From Agrobacterium rubi TR3 = NBRC 13261 (GTDB taxonomy: Bacteria > Pseudomonadota > Alphaproteobacteria > Rhizobiales > Rhizobiaceae), in the NCBI RefSeq assembly GCF_000739935.1, contig NZ_BBJU01000023.1:1-64000 (forward strand): 64,000 nt of DNA, written 5' to 3'. The notes beneath the pieces were generated by a model, which ran no database searches, had not been told where the DNA came from, and worked only from the letters and a program-made list of their open reading frames with translations. The translations under genes and the position numbers were made by a program. Below are positions 1 to 8,700 of the stretch, one piece after another. The first letter of the stretch is position 1. Each line of letters starts with the position of its first letter.

Positions 1-391
1 GCCCGTGCGGAAGAACGTCGATGGTATCGGTAACACGCCCGCCCCAGTTGGCACCTGCAACGGCAATCAACGACATGGCAGCAATGCCATGCGCCCAGCT
101 GGCGACCCGCGCCCGAATGCCGGACACCAGCAACAATTCCGCTGTGCCAATCAGCCCCGCGGCAATGCCGCTGAAGAAGGCGCCGCCCGAAGCCCAGAGT
201 GCCGCCCTCATCCAGAAATGATCACCGCTCCACCAGAACATGACATCCGCAGCCAAAGTGGCGATCACCAGCGCAATCGGGAAGTGAACCGTCATGGCAT
301 GGAGGGGATGACCGGCAACCGCGACAGCGGAATTCGTGGTCTTTTCTTCCACTTTGGAAATCACTGGGTTCGGCTTGTCTGTTTCTGGCAT
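1..391 (-). CDS. DUF2231 family membrane protein (partial, 3' end outside window)
   Basis: Reading the minus strand from an ATG at 391 gives about 130 codons that stay open to the window edge, so the C-terminus is missing. The N-terminal part carries GHPLHAMTVHFPIAL, the HPLHPMLVHFPIAL-type signature of DUF2231 membrane proteins, followed by hydrophobic segments around residues 35-55, 65-90 and 100-120. An AGGAG lies seven bases before the ATG, which supports the start. It is divergent from a cytochrome oxidase operon; DUF2231 proteins often sit beside haem-copper oxidase or cytochrome c genes, but no specific role is proven. The forward reading frame over this stretch is a shadow. Confidence 0.75.
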   Translation of the reverse strand, partial: MPETDKPNPVISKVEEKTTNSAVAVAGHPLHAMTVHFPIALVIATLAADVMFWWSGDHFWMRAALWASGGAFFSGIAAGLIGTAELLLVSGIRARVASWAHGIAAMSLIAVAGANWGGRVTDTIDVLPHG

Positions 392-445
392 CCATCGGCT
401 CCTGTTTGGCTATCAACACGGCGATCCGCTTTCCGGTTCCGGGGT

Positions 446-1114
446 TTGATCCCTCCTTTCCTTGCCGGCGCCATGCTCTCCGGCTGTCAGGGAGACCTAT
501 CGACCCTTGATCCCACCGGGCCCCAGACCGAGGCTTTTGCCAAGCTTTGGTGGGCGATGCTGGCAGGTTCGGCTGTGATATTCGCGCTCGTCATAGGCCT
601 GCTCTTCATGGTCCTGATGGCGCGCGGGCGTTTCAAATCCATCGATCCGAAGCGCTGGATCGTATTGGGCGGCATCATCATGCCCATCCCCATCCTCATC
701 GCTTTGTTGGGGTATACCTTCTATCAGGGTGAGAAAATGTTCGGTGCAAACACACCCCGCCCTACGGTCACGATTGCGGCAACAGCCAGAATGTGGAGCT
801 GGGAGTTCGCCTACCAAATCGATGGCAGACAGGTGGTCTCCCGCGATGTTCTGCACATACCGGTCGGCCTGCCTGTGAAAATCGACACGACGAGCGTCGA
901 TGTCATCCACAGTTTCTGGGTGCCACGGCTAGGCGGCAAGATCGATTCCATTCCCGGCCAGGTCAACACGATCACGCTGCTGGCAGATATCGAGGGCACC
1001 TTCGGGGGCGTCTGTTCTGAATATTGCGGTCAAGGCCATGCTGCCATGACGTTCCGCGTCCAGACACACAGCCTGCCCGATTATGAAAACACCGTGAGGA
1101 ATTTAGCCCCGTGA
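446..1114 (+). CDS. coxB: Cytochrome c oxidase subunit II (lipoprotein type)
   Basis: This subunit of an alternative terminal oxidase takes electrons from cytochrome c through its CuA centre on the periplasmic side. A lipobox (AMLSGC) is followed by two membrane helices and a cupredoxin domain. The CuA ligands are visible in CSEYCGQGHAAM, with two Cys, a His and a Met. The open frame runs far upstream, but that part is antisense to the DUF2231 gene and has no membrane-protein character. The nearest usable start is a TTG at 446, which gives an unusually short signal with no N-terminal charge, so the true start is unsettled. The stop overlaps the start of the subunit I gene, indicating translational coupling. 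Confidence 0.85.
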   Translation: MIPPFLAGAMLSGCQGDLSTLDPTGPQTEAFAKLWWAMLAGSAVIFALVIGLLFMVLMARGRFKSIDPKRWIVLGGIIMPIPILIALLGYTFYQGEKMFGANTPRPTVTIAATARMWSWEFAYQIDGRQVVSRDVLHIPVGLPVKIDTTSVDVIHSFWVPRLGGKIDSIPGQVNTITLLADIEGTFGGVCSEYCGQGHAAMTFRVQTHSLPDYENTVRNLAP

Positions 1115-3618
1115 TGGACCGATCCATACCCACACAGAAGCTGTCTCCCATCGCCCTGCACAGGCAGCTTGATGCGATCTGGAATGCTGGTTCGGGCATC
1201 AAGCGTTTTGCTGCGGTCAATCACAACGTCATCGGCAAACGTTTCATGGTGACGGCGCTGGTGTTTTTTGCCATCGGTGGCTTCCTCGGCATGCTGATCC
1301 GCACACAACTGGCAACTGCTACCAACGGGTTCATGGACGCTGCGCAATATGCGCAGGTCTTCACCATGCACGGGACCATCATGATGTTCCTGTTTGCCAT
1401 CCCGTTTTTCGAAGGACTGTCCATGTATCTTCTACCGAAGTTGCTGGGCGCGAGGGATCTGGCCTTTCCCAGGTTATCCGCTTACGGATACTGGTGTTAT
1501 CTCTTCGGCGGCTCGATGCTGATCTTCGCCCTCGTGACCGGCATCGCGCCGGATGGCGGTTGGTTCATGTACACGCCGCTCTCATCATCCAAATACAGCC
1601 CTGGCATCAATGCCGATATCTGGCTGCTGGGCATCACCTTCGTGGAGATTTCCGCAATCAGCGCCGCCATTGAAATCGTGGTTACGATCATTCGCATGCG
1701 CGCGCCGGGAATGTCGCTGGTGAGAATGCCGATCTTTGCCTGGTACATGCTGGTGGTCGGCGGCATGATGCTCGTCGGATTTCCGCCGCTCATCCTCGGC
1801 TCGATCCTGCTGGAAGCCGAGCGCGCCTTCGACCTTCCGTTCTTCGATCCCGACCGGGGCGGTGATCCGCTGCTGTGGCAGCATCTGTTCTGGTTGTTCG
1901 GACACCCGGAGGTCTACATCATCTTTCTTCCCGCCGCAGGCGCCTTGTCCACCATCATCCCGGTGCTGGCGAGAACGACACTGACCGGCTACGAGATCAT
2001 CATCGCAGCCCTGATAGCCATGGCCTTTCTCTCATTCGGCCTGTGGGTGCATCACATGTATACGGTCGGCATTCCCCATGTCGCATTGTCGTTCTTCTCA
2101 GCCGCCAGCGCGCTCGTCGCCATACCCACATCGATCCAAATTTTCGCCTGGCTTGCGACGCTTGCCCAATGGCGCCCGCAATTGAACGTGCCGATGCTGC
2201 ATATCATCGGCTTCTTCGTCGTCTTCGTCATGGGTGGCTTAACCGGCGTGATGCTGGCCATGGTACCCTTCGACCAGCAGGCACATGATACGCATTTCGT
2301 GGTGGCGCATCTGCATTATGTACTGGTGGGTGGCTTCCTGTTTCCCATGCTTGCAGGCCTTTATTACTGGATACCCCACATCAGCGGACGCCAGCCCGTC
2401 CAGCATCTGTCGCATGCGGCCTTCTGGATGATCTTCGTCGGGTTCAACCTGACCTTTTTCATGATGCATCTGACGGGCCTGCTTGGCATGCCGCGCAGAA
2501 TCTATGCATACCCTGAGGGTTCGCCATGGGAATGGCTGAACCTGCTGTCGTCCTTCGGCAGCTTCATCATGGCCATGGGCTTCATGCTCGTTGCACTCGA
2601 CATGGTGCTGATCTTCATCTTCGGAAAGCGGTTTAGGCGCAATCCATGGGAAGCGGGAACGCTGGAATGGGCCATGCCCACACCTCCCCCATCCTACAGT
2701 TTCGCGTCGATCCCTCACATTTCCGAACGAGCCGACAATCTACCGATCAACCAGCTCGGGGCCGAACTGGCGGCAGGCAAGGGTTATCTGGGCTTTTCCC
2801 GCAACGGCTGGATGGAGACTCTGGGTGTCGATGCGATCTCCGGCGAACCCAATCAAATCATTATTTTGCCGAGACCAACCTATCTACCGTTGTTCACGGC
2901 GATCACAACCGGCTGTGTCTTTGTGTCGCTGCTGCTAAAGCTCTATCCGCTCGCGGTGATGTTCGCGCTGGCAACGCTTGGCTTGTTCCTGCTGTGGACC
3001 CGGAACCCGGATGCCAAAATGGACCGTGCTCTGCTCGACGCCTCCAGCGACTGCCGCCTCCCGTTGCATTTCGAAAGCCGGGACGCGCCCGCCATTCTGG
3101 CAATGCGTCTGGTGTTGATCGCCAATGCCACGCTGTTTGCATCGCTGCTGTTCGGCGGACTCTTTCTGTGGGTTTCCAATCTTGGTCCGAAGCCGTTCAC
3201 CGATGTGGTATCCACCGCGGGTGCTGCATGGATTATACCCATAGCCATCTTTGCAGCATGTTTGGGCGCTGCATCTGGCACAAAAAAGCGGCCATTTCGT
3301 TCGATGTTTCTCGCATCGCTCATCGCCTATGGTTTGGCGGCGACGTTTTTGCTTGTGGAATTACACGGACGTTCTGCGGTCGCAACGTCTTCAGCCCTAA
3401 ACGCCATCGAATTCGCAGTCTCCTGCTACCTGCTTCTCCACCTTGTTCTCGGTCTGGTGTTTTCCAGTTTTGGACTGTGGCGCATGGGCCAATATGTTTC
3501 CGACGCTCGGCAGAACGATCTGCGGATCGGCTCCCTCTGGCACCGCTACTGTCTTGGTATTGTCTTGATCGCATGGCTGTATCCGCACCTCCTCACAACA
3601 CTGGCGTCGGGGGGATGA
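1111..3618 (+). CDS. coxA: Cytochrome c oxidase subunit I fused to a subunit III-like domain
   Basis: At 835 residues this is about 300 longer than an ordinary subunit I. Residues 1-540 form the catalytic core. HGTIMMF near residue 87 supplies a haem a ligand. GHPEVY near 265 gives the CuB histidine, the cross-linked tyrosine and the D-channel glutamate (A1 type). HH near 314 completes CuB, and HDTHFVVAHLH near 395 holds the haem ligands. The last roughly 290 residues add two helices and a shortened subunit III-like helix bundle, so this is a I+III fusion. AGGA lies ten bases before GTG 1111; ATG 1114 is an alternative. The gene is coupled to coxB and followed after three bases by a small membrane protein gene. 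It resembles CoxN/CoxO of rhizobial alternative oxidases. Confidence 0.93.
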   Translation: MMDRSIPTQKLSPIALHRQLDAIWNAGSGIKRFAAVNHNVIGKRFMVTALVFFAIGGFLGMLIRTQLATATNGFMDAAQYAQVFTMHGTIMMFLFAIPFFEGLSMYLLPKLLGARDLAFPRLSAYGYWCYLFGGSMLIFALVTGIAPDGGWFMYTPLSSSKYSPGINADIWLLGITFVEISAISAAIEIVVTIIRMRAPGMSLVRMPIFAWYMLVVGGMMLVGFPPLILGSILLEAERAFDLPFFDPDRGGDPLLWQHLFWLFGHPEVYIIFLPAAGALSTIIPVLARTTLTGYEIIIAALIAMAFLSFGLWVHHMYTVGIPHVALSFFSAASALVAIPTSIQIFAWLATLAQWRPQLNVPMLHIIGFFVVFVMGGLTGVMLAMVPFDQQAHDTHFVVAHLHYVLVGGFLFPMLAGLYYWIPHISGRQPVQHLSHAAFWMIFVGFNLTFFMMHLTGLLGMPRRIYAYPEGSPWEWLNLLSSFGSFIMAMGFMLVALDMVLIFIFGKRFRRNPWEAGTLEWAMPTPPPSYSFASIPHISERADNLPINQLGAELAAGKGYLGFSRNGWMETLGVDAISGEPNQIIILPRPTYLPLFTAITTGCVFVSLLLKLYPLAVMFALATLGLFLLWTRNPDAKMDRALLDASSDCRLPLHFESRDAPAILAMRLVLIANATLFASLLFGGLFLWVSNLGPKPFTDVVSTAGAAWIIPIAIFAACLGAASGTKKRPFRSMFLASLIAYGLAATFLLVELHGRSAVATSSALNAIEFAVSCYLLLHLVLGLVFSSFGLWRMGQYVSDARQNDLRIGSLWHRYCLGIVLIAWLYPHLLTTLASGG

Positions 3619-3621
3619 GCC

Positions 3622-3942
3622 ATGCGGTGCCGCCTGATATTCCTTATTATCGGACCATTCATCTTATGGAGTATCTATTTCATCACCCTTTATGGCGTTC
3701 AGGCCGTGGGATGCAGGGCGAGCTGGGACACGACTTTTATCGCCAGCGTCCCGATGTTGAGACTGATACTTGTCTCAATTCTTGGTGCATCAGCCATTCT
3801 GTCGGGGGCAATGTATGTACTGGCCGGACGAATAGAGAGCGAGCAATTGGCGATTACGAAGATCGGGCGCTATTGCGCAGCCGCGGGTCTTTTCTCGACA
3901 ATAATCCTATTACCGGGCGTTTTGTGGCTGGAATTGTGTTGA
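3622..3942 (+). CDS. Small three-helix membrane protein of the oxidase operon
   Basis: The 106-residue product has three hydrophobic segments near residues 4-26, 45-67 and 83-103 and no recognisable catalytic motif. It starts three bases after the subunit I+III stop, so it is almost certainly co-transcribed. Position, size and topology fit a subunit IV-like or assembly protein of the oxidase (comparable to the small CoxP/CtaF partners), but that role is inferred from context only. No terminator was recognised after it. Confidence 0.75.
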   Translation: MRCRLIFLIIGPFILWSIYFITLYGVQAVGCRASWDTTFIASVPMLRLILVSILGASAILSGAMYVLAGRIESEQLAITKIGRYCAAAGLFSTIILLPGVLWLELC

Positions 3943-4257
3943 GGCCTCACGCACCGCGGATCACGTTCCGAAATACCTGACGCTGGCGCTTCTTTCAAAA
4001 TCTTCTGATGGCGGCGCTGCATCGGGCAATCGTCATGCCCAGCCACACGGCATTGCCATGCATATCGAACAAAACCTGTATTTCGATATGCCGGGAATGC
4101 TGAAGAACCTTTCAATGTAGACCGCAGCGAAGCCCAAAGCCTGAAAGTATGTGAATAACCATCGATCTTGATCGCGTGAAACAGCTGCACTTACTTGTCG
4201 ATCCTCCATACTTCTCTAGCTGGGAAGGCGAGATGGTTTCGACTTGGGTTGTTGCCA
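3943..4257. other. Gap between the oxidase operon and the GntR gene, nothing recognised
   Basis: These 315 bases separate two genes that converge on each other. Short open frames exist on both strands, including one of about 100 codons on the minus strand that runs into the upstream gene. None has a ribosome binding site or a recognisable protein family, and I treat them as chance. I saw no clear hairpin with a T-run, so the terminators expected between convergent genes are not evident by eye. Confidence 0.5.
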
Positions 4258-4989
4258 TCAAATCTCCAGAAGATCCGCCCGTTGCAAACTCAACCTCTTT
4301 GCCGTGCGAAGGACCTCCTGAAGATGGGTTGACATCGCCGCCCCAGCCCCGACAGCCAAGCCTTTTTCAACAGCATCGAAAATGGCTCGATGCTGCGCCA
4401 AAAGCGTATTCAAATGATCGGGATCAGGAAGGCTGAGATAGCGGACGCGATCCATCTGGAGTTTGACCGACTGGATCACGCGCCAGCTTTTGGAGAGACC
4501 TGCCTCCTCGCAAAAGCTCCGGTGGAATGCTTCGTCGAGGTCGAGAAACAAATCATGATCTTCAAGCGAGACCGCACGCTCCTGCCGCACAAGATTAGTA
4601 TCAAGCTCTGACAGGAATGCAGAGGAACAGCGACCTGCCAGGCGTTTGACAACGGCCACTTCGAGGGATTCACGAATGAACTGGGCCTCCTCGACATCCT
4701 TCATCCGGATCGGCGCGACGAAGCTTCCCCGCTGCGGCAGGATGTCGATCAGTCCTTCATCCGCAAGCCGGATCAAGGCCTCGCGCACGGGCGTCCGGCT
4801 GACACCGAGTTGAAGCGACAATTCCTTTTCGCTCAAAGCTTCGGATGGCAGCATTGCGAGCGTCGTGATCGCGCGACGCAAACGCTCGTAGATCTGCGGC
4901 GCGATCGGCAGGCGGAGGTTGATGGCATCTGACGTTTCGTCACCACCAAACCCCGGTATCCTGCGATCGACGTTCTTCGTTTCGCCCAT
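4258..4989 (-). CDS. GntR-family (FadR subfamily) transcriptional regulator
   Basis: An N-terminal winged helix-turn-helix (SEKELSLQLGVSRTPVREAL) is followed by an all-helical FCD ligand domain with the usual acidic/histidine metal positions (DLDEAFHRSF, LLAQHRAIF, MSTHLQEV). The frame is open to 5076, but ATG 4989 is preceded by a good AAGG-type ribosome site and removes a tail unlike the family, so I chose it (243 residues). It is divergent from the sugar importer and sugar-acid genes 5155-12699. FadR-type proteins often repress uronate and sugar-acid operons until the substrate or an intermediate binds. The likely target is the perfect palindrome at 5077-5090. Confidence 0.9.
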   Translation of the reverse strand: MGETKNVDRRIPGFGGDETSDAINLRLPIAPQIYERLRRAITTLAMLPSEALSEKELSLQLGVSRTPVREALIRLADEGLIDILPQRGSFVAPIRMKDVEEAQFIRESLEVAVVKRLAGRCSSAFLSELDTNLVRQERAVSLEDHDLFLDLDEAFHRSFCEEAGLSKSWRVIQSVKLQMDRVRYLSLPDPDHLNTLLAQHRAIFDAVEKGLAVGAGAAMSTHLQEVLRTAKRLSLQRADLLEI

Positions 4990-5069
4990 CTGAAGACCTT
5001 TCTTTTCTCTGTCCGCCAGTCGTTTGGATTGCAGATCGCATATCTTGTCCACACGGTCTATCACGGATA

Positions 5070-5097
5070 TTGACACACTACCATGGTAGTATAATAT
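5070..5097 (+). promoter_or_regulatory. Promoter with an embedded 14-bp palindrome, likely GntR operator
   Basis: A consensus -35 box TTGACA lies at 5070-5075. A -10 can be read as TATAAT (5090-5095, 14-bp spacer) or TAATAT (5092-5097, 16-bp spacer). Between them is the perfect 14-bp palindrome ACTACCATGGTAGT (5077-5090). A repressor there would directly block polymerase. It precedes the binding-protein gene at 5155 and faces the GntR gene. Assigning it to GntR is inference. Confidence 0.65.
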
Positions 5098-5154
5098 TGG
5101 CGACGGGACGCGGGAACGGAGTGCGGCCCTTCAATGACAGCGGAGGAGAACGCT

Positions 5155-6240
5155 ATGAGGACTGCGTATTCGGCGAGCGCATTGACGCTTGTCATCACTT
5201 TACTTGCCAGCACAACGCTGTCGATAGGTGCAAAAGCCCAAGACGGCATTGCATCCGGCGATACCAGTGCCAAAAAGATTGCCTTCAGCAATTCATATGC
5301 CGGAAACTCGTTCCGGCAGGTGATGATCAAGAGCTTTGAGGACATGGGCACCAAAGCGAAGACGGATGGCAAGATCGGCGGGACCGCTGTGGTCAGCTCG
5401 AATAATTCCGTTACCGAACAGGCTTCGCAGATTCAGAACCTGATCCTTCAGGGCTATGATGCGATCATCGTTTTGGCAGGATCCGATACGGCGCTCAACG
5501 GCTCTATCAAGGATGCCTGCAATGCCGGCATCGTTGTCGTCGCCTTTGCCAGCGGCGTAACAGAGCCCTGCGCCTACGTTGTCGATTACAATCTCGATTC
5601 CTATGCCAAGGCCGAGCTGGATTTCATCGCCGGAAAGCTGGGCGACAAGCCGGCCAGCATCCTGGAAATCCGTGGCATGGCCGGTGATGGTTTCGACAAG
5701 CGACTTCACGAAGGCGTCGTCAAGGCCTTCGCCGCCCATCCGAACTACAAGAGCGTGGGCGAGGTTTACGGTCAGTGGACGGCAACAGTCGCTCAAAAGG
5801 AAGTCGCAGGTATCCTGCCTTCGCTGCCCAAGGTCGATGCCGTTCTGACTCAAGGCGGCGATGGTTATGGTGCCGCACAAGCCTTCAAGGCCGCAAACCG
5901 GCCATTGCCCATCATCATCATGGGCAACCGGCAGGACGAACTTGCGCTCTGGAAACAGGAGCATGATGCGTCCGGCTACGAAACCTTCTCGCTTGGCGCA
6001 ACGCCCTCCGTCTCGCAGGTAGCCTTCTGGGTCGCACAGCAGCTTCTCGCCGGCAAGAAAGTCCCTAGATTCGTCGAAGTCCCGCTTCTCCAGATCAATC
6101 AGCCCGATCTAGATGCCTGGCTGAAGACGGTTCCTGAAGGCGGTGTCGTCAATGCCGAATATCCGCAGGAACTGGTTGCGAAAATCATCGATGCCAACGT
6201 GAACAAGACGCCTCTCCCTGCGGTTCCGGCACCGAAGTAA
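5155..6240 (+). CDS. Periplasmic sugar-binding protein of an ABC importer
   Basis: This is a ribose/xylose-type solute-binding protein (Peripla_BP_4 fold) that captures a sugar or sugar acid for the importer encoded next. A Sec signal peptide covers about the first 28 residues, ending in GAKAQ. The body has the family pattern of KIAFSNSYAGNSFRQVMI, then ILQGYDAIIVLAGSDTALN and a later AVLTQGGDGYGAAQA. The frame is open from 5134, but GGAGGAG lies just before ATG 5155 and the signal peptide starts there. It is the first gene of an operon with ATPase, two permeases, cyclase, UxuA and dehydrogenase, expected to be under GntR control. The substrate is not determined by sequence. Confidence 0.9.
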   Translation: MRTAYSASALTLVITLLASTTLSIGAKAQDGIASGDTSAKKIAFSNSYAGNSFRQVMIKSFEDMGTKAKTDGKIGGTAVVSSNNSVTEQASQIQNLILQGYDAIIVLAGSDTALNGSIKDACNAGIVVVAFASGVTEPCAYVVDYNLDSYAKAELDFIAGKLGDKPASILEIRGMAGDGFDKRLHEGVVKAFAAHPNYKSVGEVYGQWTATVAQKEVAGILPSLPKVDAVLTQGGDGYGAAQAFKAANRPLPIIIMGNRQDELALWKQEHDASGYETFSLGATPSVSQVAFWVAQQLLAGKKVPRFVEVPLLQINQPDLDAWLKTVPEGGVVNAEYPQELVAKIIDANVNKTPLPAVPAPK

Positions 6241-6254
6241 GACGGATACAAGCG

Positions 6255-7739
6255 ATGGCCGATCTCATGGTTCACCCTGACAAGGTTGCGTCTTCTCTCA
6301 TTCCGGACCTCCTCATTGAGGTTCGGGAAGTGAGCAAGTCGTATGGTGCGGTACAGGCCTTGTGCGGAGTGGATTTTCATCTCGGCCGTGGCGAGGTCGT
6401 CGGCCTTGTCGGGCATAACGGGGCGGGCAAATCCACGCTGATGAACGTGCTGTCTGGTGCCGTGCAGCGCACTTCCGGATCGTTTCGTTATGCCGGAAAC
6501 GATATCGACATATGGGGAACGGCCAAAGCACAAGCCGGAGGGTTGCGCTGTATTTTTCAGGAGCTGTCGCTCTGTGGGAACCTCTCTGCAGCCGAGAATA
6601 CCCGTATCATTCACCGCCAGCTTCGCGGACCAAGCTGGCGCAGGAGCGCGCGGGAGATGATCTCCCGCGCGCTCGACGTCATTTTCCCCGGCCACGGCAT
6701 TGATCCTGACGCAAAAATATCCGACCTCGCCATCGGCGAGCGACAGATGGTCGAGATCGCACGTGCCTTCACGGAGACAGACATACCGGTACGCTGTGTG
6801 ATTCTGGACGAACCAACATCTGCGCTTGGTCATCAGGCAACAGAGCAGTTGCTGGCCTATATACGCAATGCTGCCTCTCGCGGCGTGGCCTGCATTCTGA
6901 TTACTCATCGCCTCGATGAGATCCTCGCGGTCTGCGACAGGGCTATCGTCATGGTCGACGGGGCCGTCGTCGGCGAAAGGCCGACGGCAGGCTTGTCGCG
7001 CTCAGCCTTGGTCTCGCTGATGGGCAGCATCGAAAACACGGATGCACGCACTGCTCGAACTCAACAGACAAACGCAGGGCCTCGCCTGATCGATCATTCC
7101 GGCATCGATGGCGACGACAGACCCATTCAGGCCGCTGCTGGCGATATCATTGGCTTTGCGGGGCTGGACGGACACGGCCAGCGCGAAAGGCTGCGCGCGA
7201 TTTTCACCGCCATCGAAAAAGCCGGCAAAATACCGGTGGCATATGTGGCGGGCGATAGAGGCACTGAAGGCGTTTTTGGGCTGTGGTCCATCGCTGACAA
7301 TCTCACCATCCGCAGCTTCAATGTATTGCAACGCTACGGCTTCATCTCTTTCGGCGAAGCGCGATCGCTAGCGCAAACTTGGTTTGAACGTCTCAAAATC
7401 AAGGCGCCCACAATCGACACGCCGATCCTGTCGCTGAGTGGCGGCAATCAGCAAAAGGTGCTGTTCGCCCGTGCGCTTGCTTCCGATGCGAGCGTCATCT
7501 TCCTCGACGATCCGATGCGTGGCGTCGATGTCGGCACCAAACAGGAGGTCTACCAGTTGATCCGCAACGAAGCTGCGCAGGGCCGAACCTTCGTCTGGTA
7601 CACGACGGAGCTGGACGAATTGAAGAATTGCGACAGGCTCTATGTTTTTCGTGAAGGCCGTGCGGTCGAGGAGATCGAGGGCAATGCGGTTAACCAGGCG
7701 CGTATTCTCGAAGCTTCGTTTGGAGGCGCACATGGCTGA
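6255..7739 (+). CDS. Sugar ABC importer ATPase with two nucleotide-binding domains
   Basis: This 494-residue RbsA/MglA-like cytoplasmic ATPase powers the importer. The first domain has Walker A GHNGAGKST (residues 53-61), a divergent signature (LAIGERQMVEIARAF) and Walker B CVILDEPTSAL. The second has the degenerate P-loop usual in this family (FAGLDGHGQRERL), the signature LSGGNQQKVLFARAL and FLDDPMRGVDVG. It starts 14 bases after the binding-protein gene, and its 3' end overlaps the first permease gene by eight bases. Confidence 0.93.
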   Translation: MADLMVHPDKVASSLIPDLLIEVREVSKSYGAVQALCGVDFHLGRGEVVGLVGHNGAGKSTLMNVLSGAVQRTSGSFRYAGNDIDIWGTAKAQAGGLRCIFQELSLCGNLSAAENTRIIHRQLRGPSWRRSAREMISRALDVIFPGHGIDPDAKISDLAIGERQMVEIARAFTETDIPVRCVILDEPTSALGHQATEQLLAYIRNAASRGVACILITHRLDEILAVCDRAIVMVDGAVVGERPTAGLSRSALVSLMGSIENTDARTARTQQTNAGPRLIDHSGIDGDDRPIQAAAGDIIGFAGLDGHGQRERLRAIFTAIEKAGKIPVAYVAGDRGTEGVFGLWSIADNLTIRSFNVLQRYGFISFGEARSLAQTWFERLKIKAPTIDTPILSLSGGNQQKVLFARALASDASVIFLDDPMRGVDVGTKQEVYQLIRNEAAQGRTFVWYTTELDELKNCDRLYVFREGRAVEEIEGNAVNQARILEASFGGAHG

Positions 7740-8700
7740 TGCGGCAATGCTTCCCGTCCGTCCCGTTCGACGCGCCGCCTGGTTTGGGCCTGCCATTCAG
7801 GTCGGCCTGCCAGCGGTCACGCTTGTCGCCATGCTGGCCATCATTTTCTGGATTCGGCCCGCAGCAATGAGCTATTTCGGCTTCACGCTGCTCTTCAAGC
7901 TCTCGGTACCCCTGGTGTTTGCGGCCCTTGCCCAGATGCTTGTCATCATGCTCGGCGACATCGATCTTTCGAACGGCGCCTTCGTCGGCCTGATAACCTG
8001 CATTACTGCCCTTTATCTCGACAACGCGCCGTTCGTTGCCATTATGCTCTACCTCATCCTCATCGCGATCTATGCTAGCGTCGGGCTTTTGATCCACCTG
8101 CGGCAATTGCCGTCGATCATCGTCACGCTGGGTATGTCTTTCATCTGGCTCGGCACCGCCATTCTCATCCTGCCGTCACCGGGTGGCTCGATACCTGACT
8201 GGCTAGCGGGCTTCATGAGCTGGCAGCCTCGCTTCGTGCCCCTGCCGATCCTGCTTGCGGTTCTCGCAGCCATTGCCGGGCATCTGGTCATCACCCGCTC
8301 ATCCTATGGTGCCGTTCTAAGAGGGACGGGCGCCAATCCCCGCGCCATTGAGCGCGCCGGGTGGGCAACGACATGGATACGCGTCCTGGTTTATGCCGCA
8401 GCGGGTGGTCTTGCCTGCATTGCGGGCATCACGCTGACGGGGCTGACGACGTCCGGCGACCCGAATATTGCGCCTGCCTATACCCTGCTCGGCGTCGGTG
8501 CCGTCATCCTTGGGGGCGGCTCGTTTACGGGCGGCGTCGTTTCGCCGGTCGGAACCGTCATCGGCGCCCTGACACTTTCGCTCGCAGGCTCGTTGCTGAG
8601 CTTCCTGCAAGTGCCGCCAACCTGGCAGATCGGCGCACAGGGCCTCATCCTGTTTCTGGTTCTCGCCGGTCGAATTCTCGTGTCGGAGAAAACACGATGA
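7732..8700 (+). CDS. Sugar ABC importer permease 1 (RbsC-like)
   Basis: This 322-residue polytopic inner-membrane protein of the ribose-type permease family has about nine to ten hydrophobic segments. The family-typical stretches are MLGDIDLSNGAFVGL near the N-terminal third and ILGGGSFTGGVVSPVGTVIGA near the end. I chose ATG 7732 because TGGAGG sits six bases before it and the upstream open frame runs inside the ATPase gene. With the next gene it forms a heterodimeric channel; two different permeases in one such operon are common in Rhizobiaceae. Confidence 0.92.
   Translation: MADAAMLPVRPVRRAAWFGPAIQVGLPAVTLVAMLAIIFWIRPAAMSYFGFTLLFKLSVPLVFAALAQMLVIMLGDIDLSNGAFVGLITCITALYLDNAPFVAIMLYLILIAIYASVGLLIHLRQLPSIIVTLGMSFIWLGTAILILPSPGGSIPDWLAGFMSWQPRFVPLPILLAVLAAIAGHLVITRSSYGAVLRGTGANPRAIERAGWATTWIRVLVYAAAGGLACIAGITLTGLTTSGDPNIAPAYTLLGVGAVILGGGSFTGGVVSPVGTVIGALTLSLAGSLLSFLQVPPTWQIGAQGLILFLVLAGRILVSEKTR

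Noticed and set aside
5-445. Upstream extension of the coxB reading frame by about 147 codons
   Set aside because: It is antisense to the DUF2231 gene, which has a clear family motif and ribosome site, and the extension has no membrane or signal character.
4176-4436. 86-codon plus-strand frame at the GntR 3' end
   Set aside because: Mostly opposite the GntR coding region and without a ribosome site.
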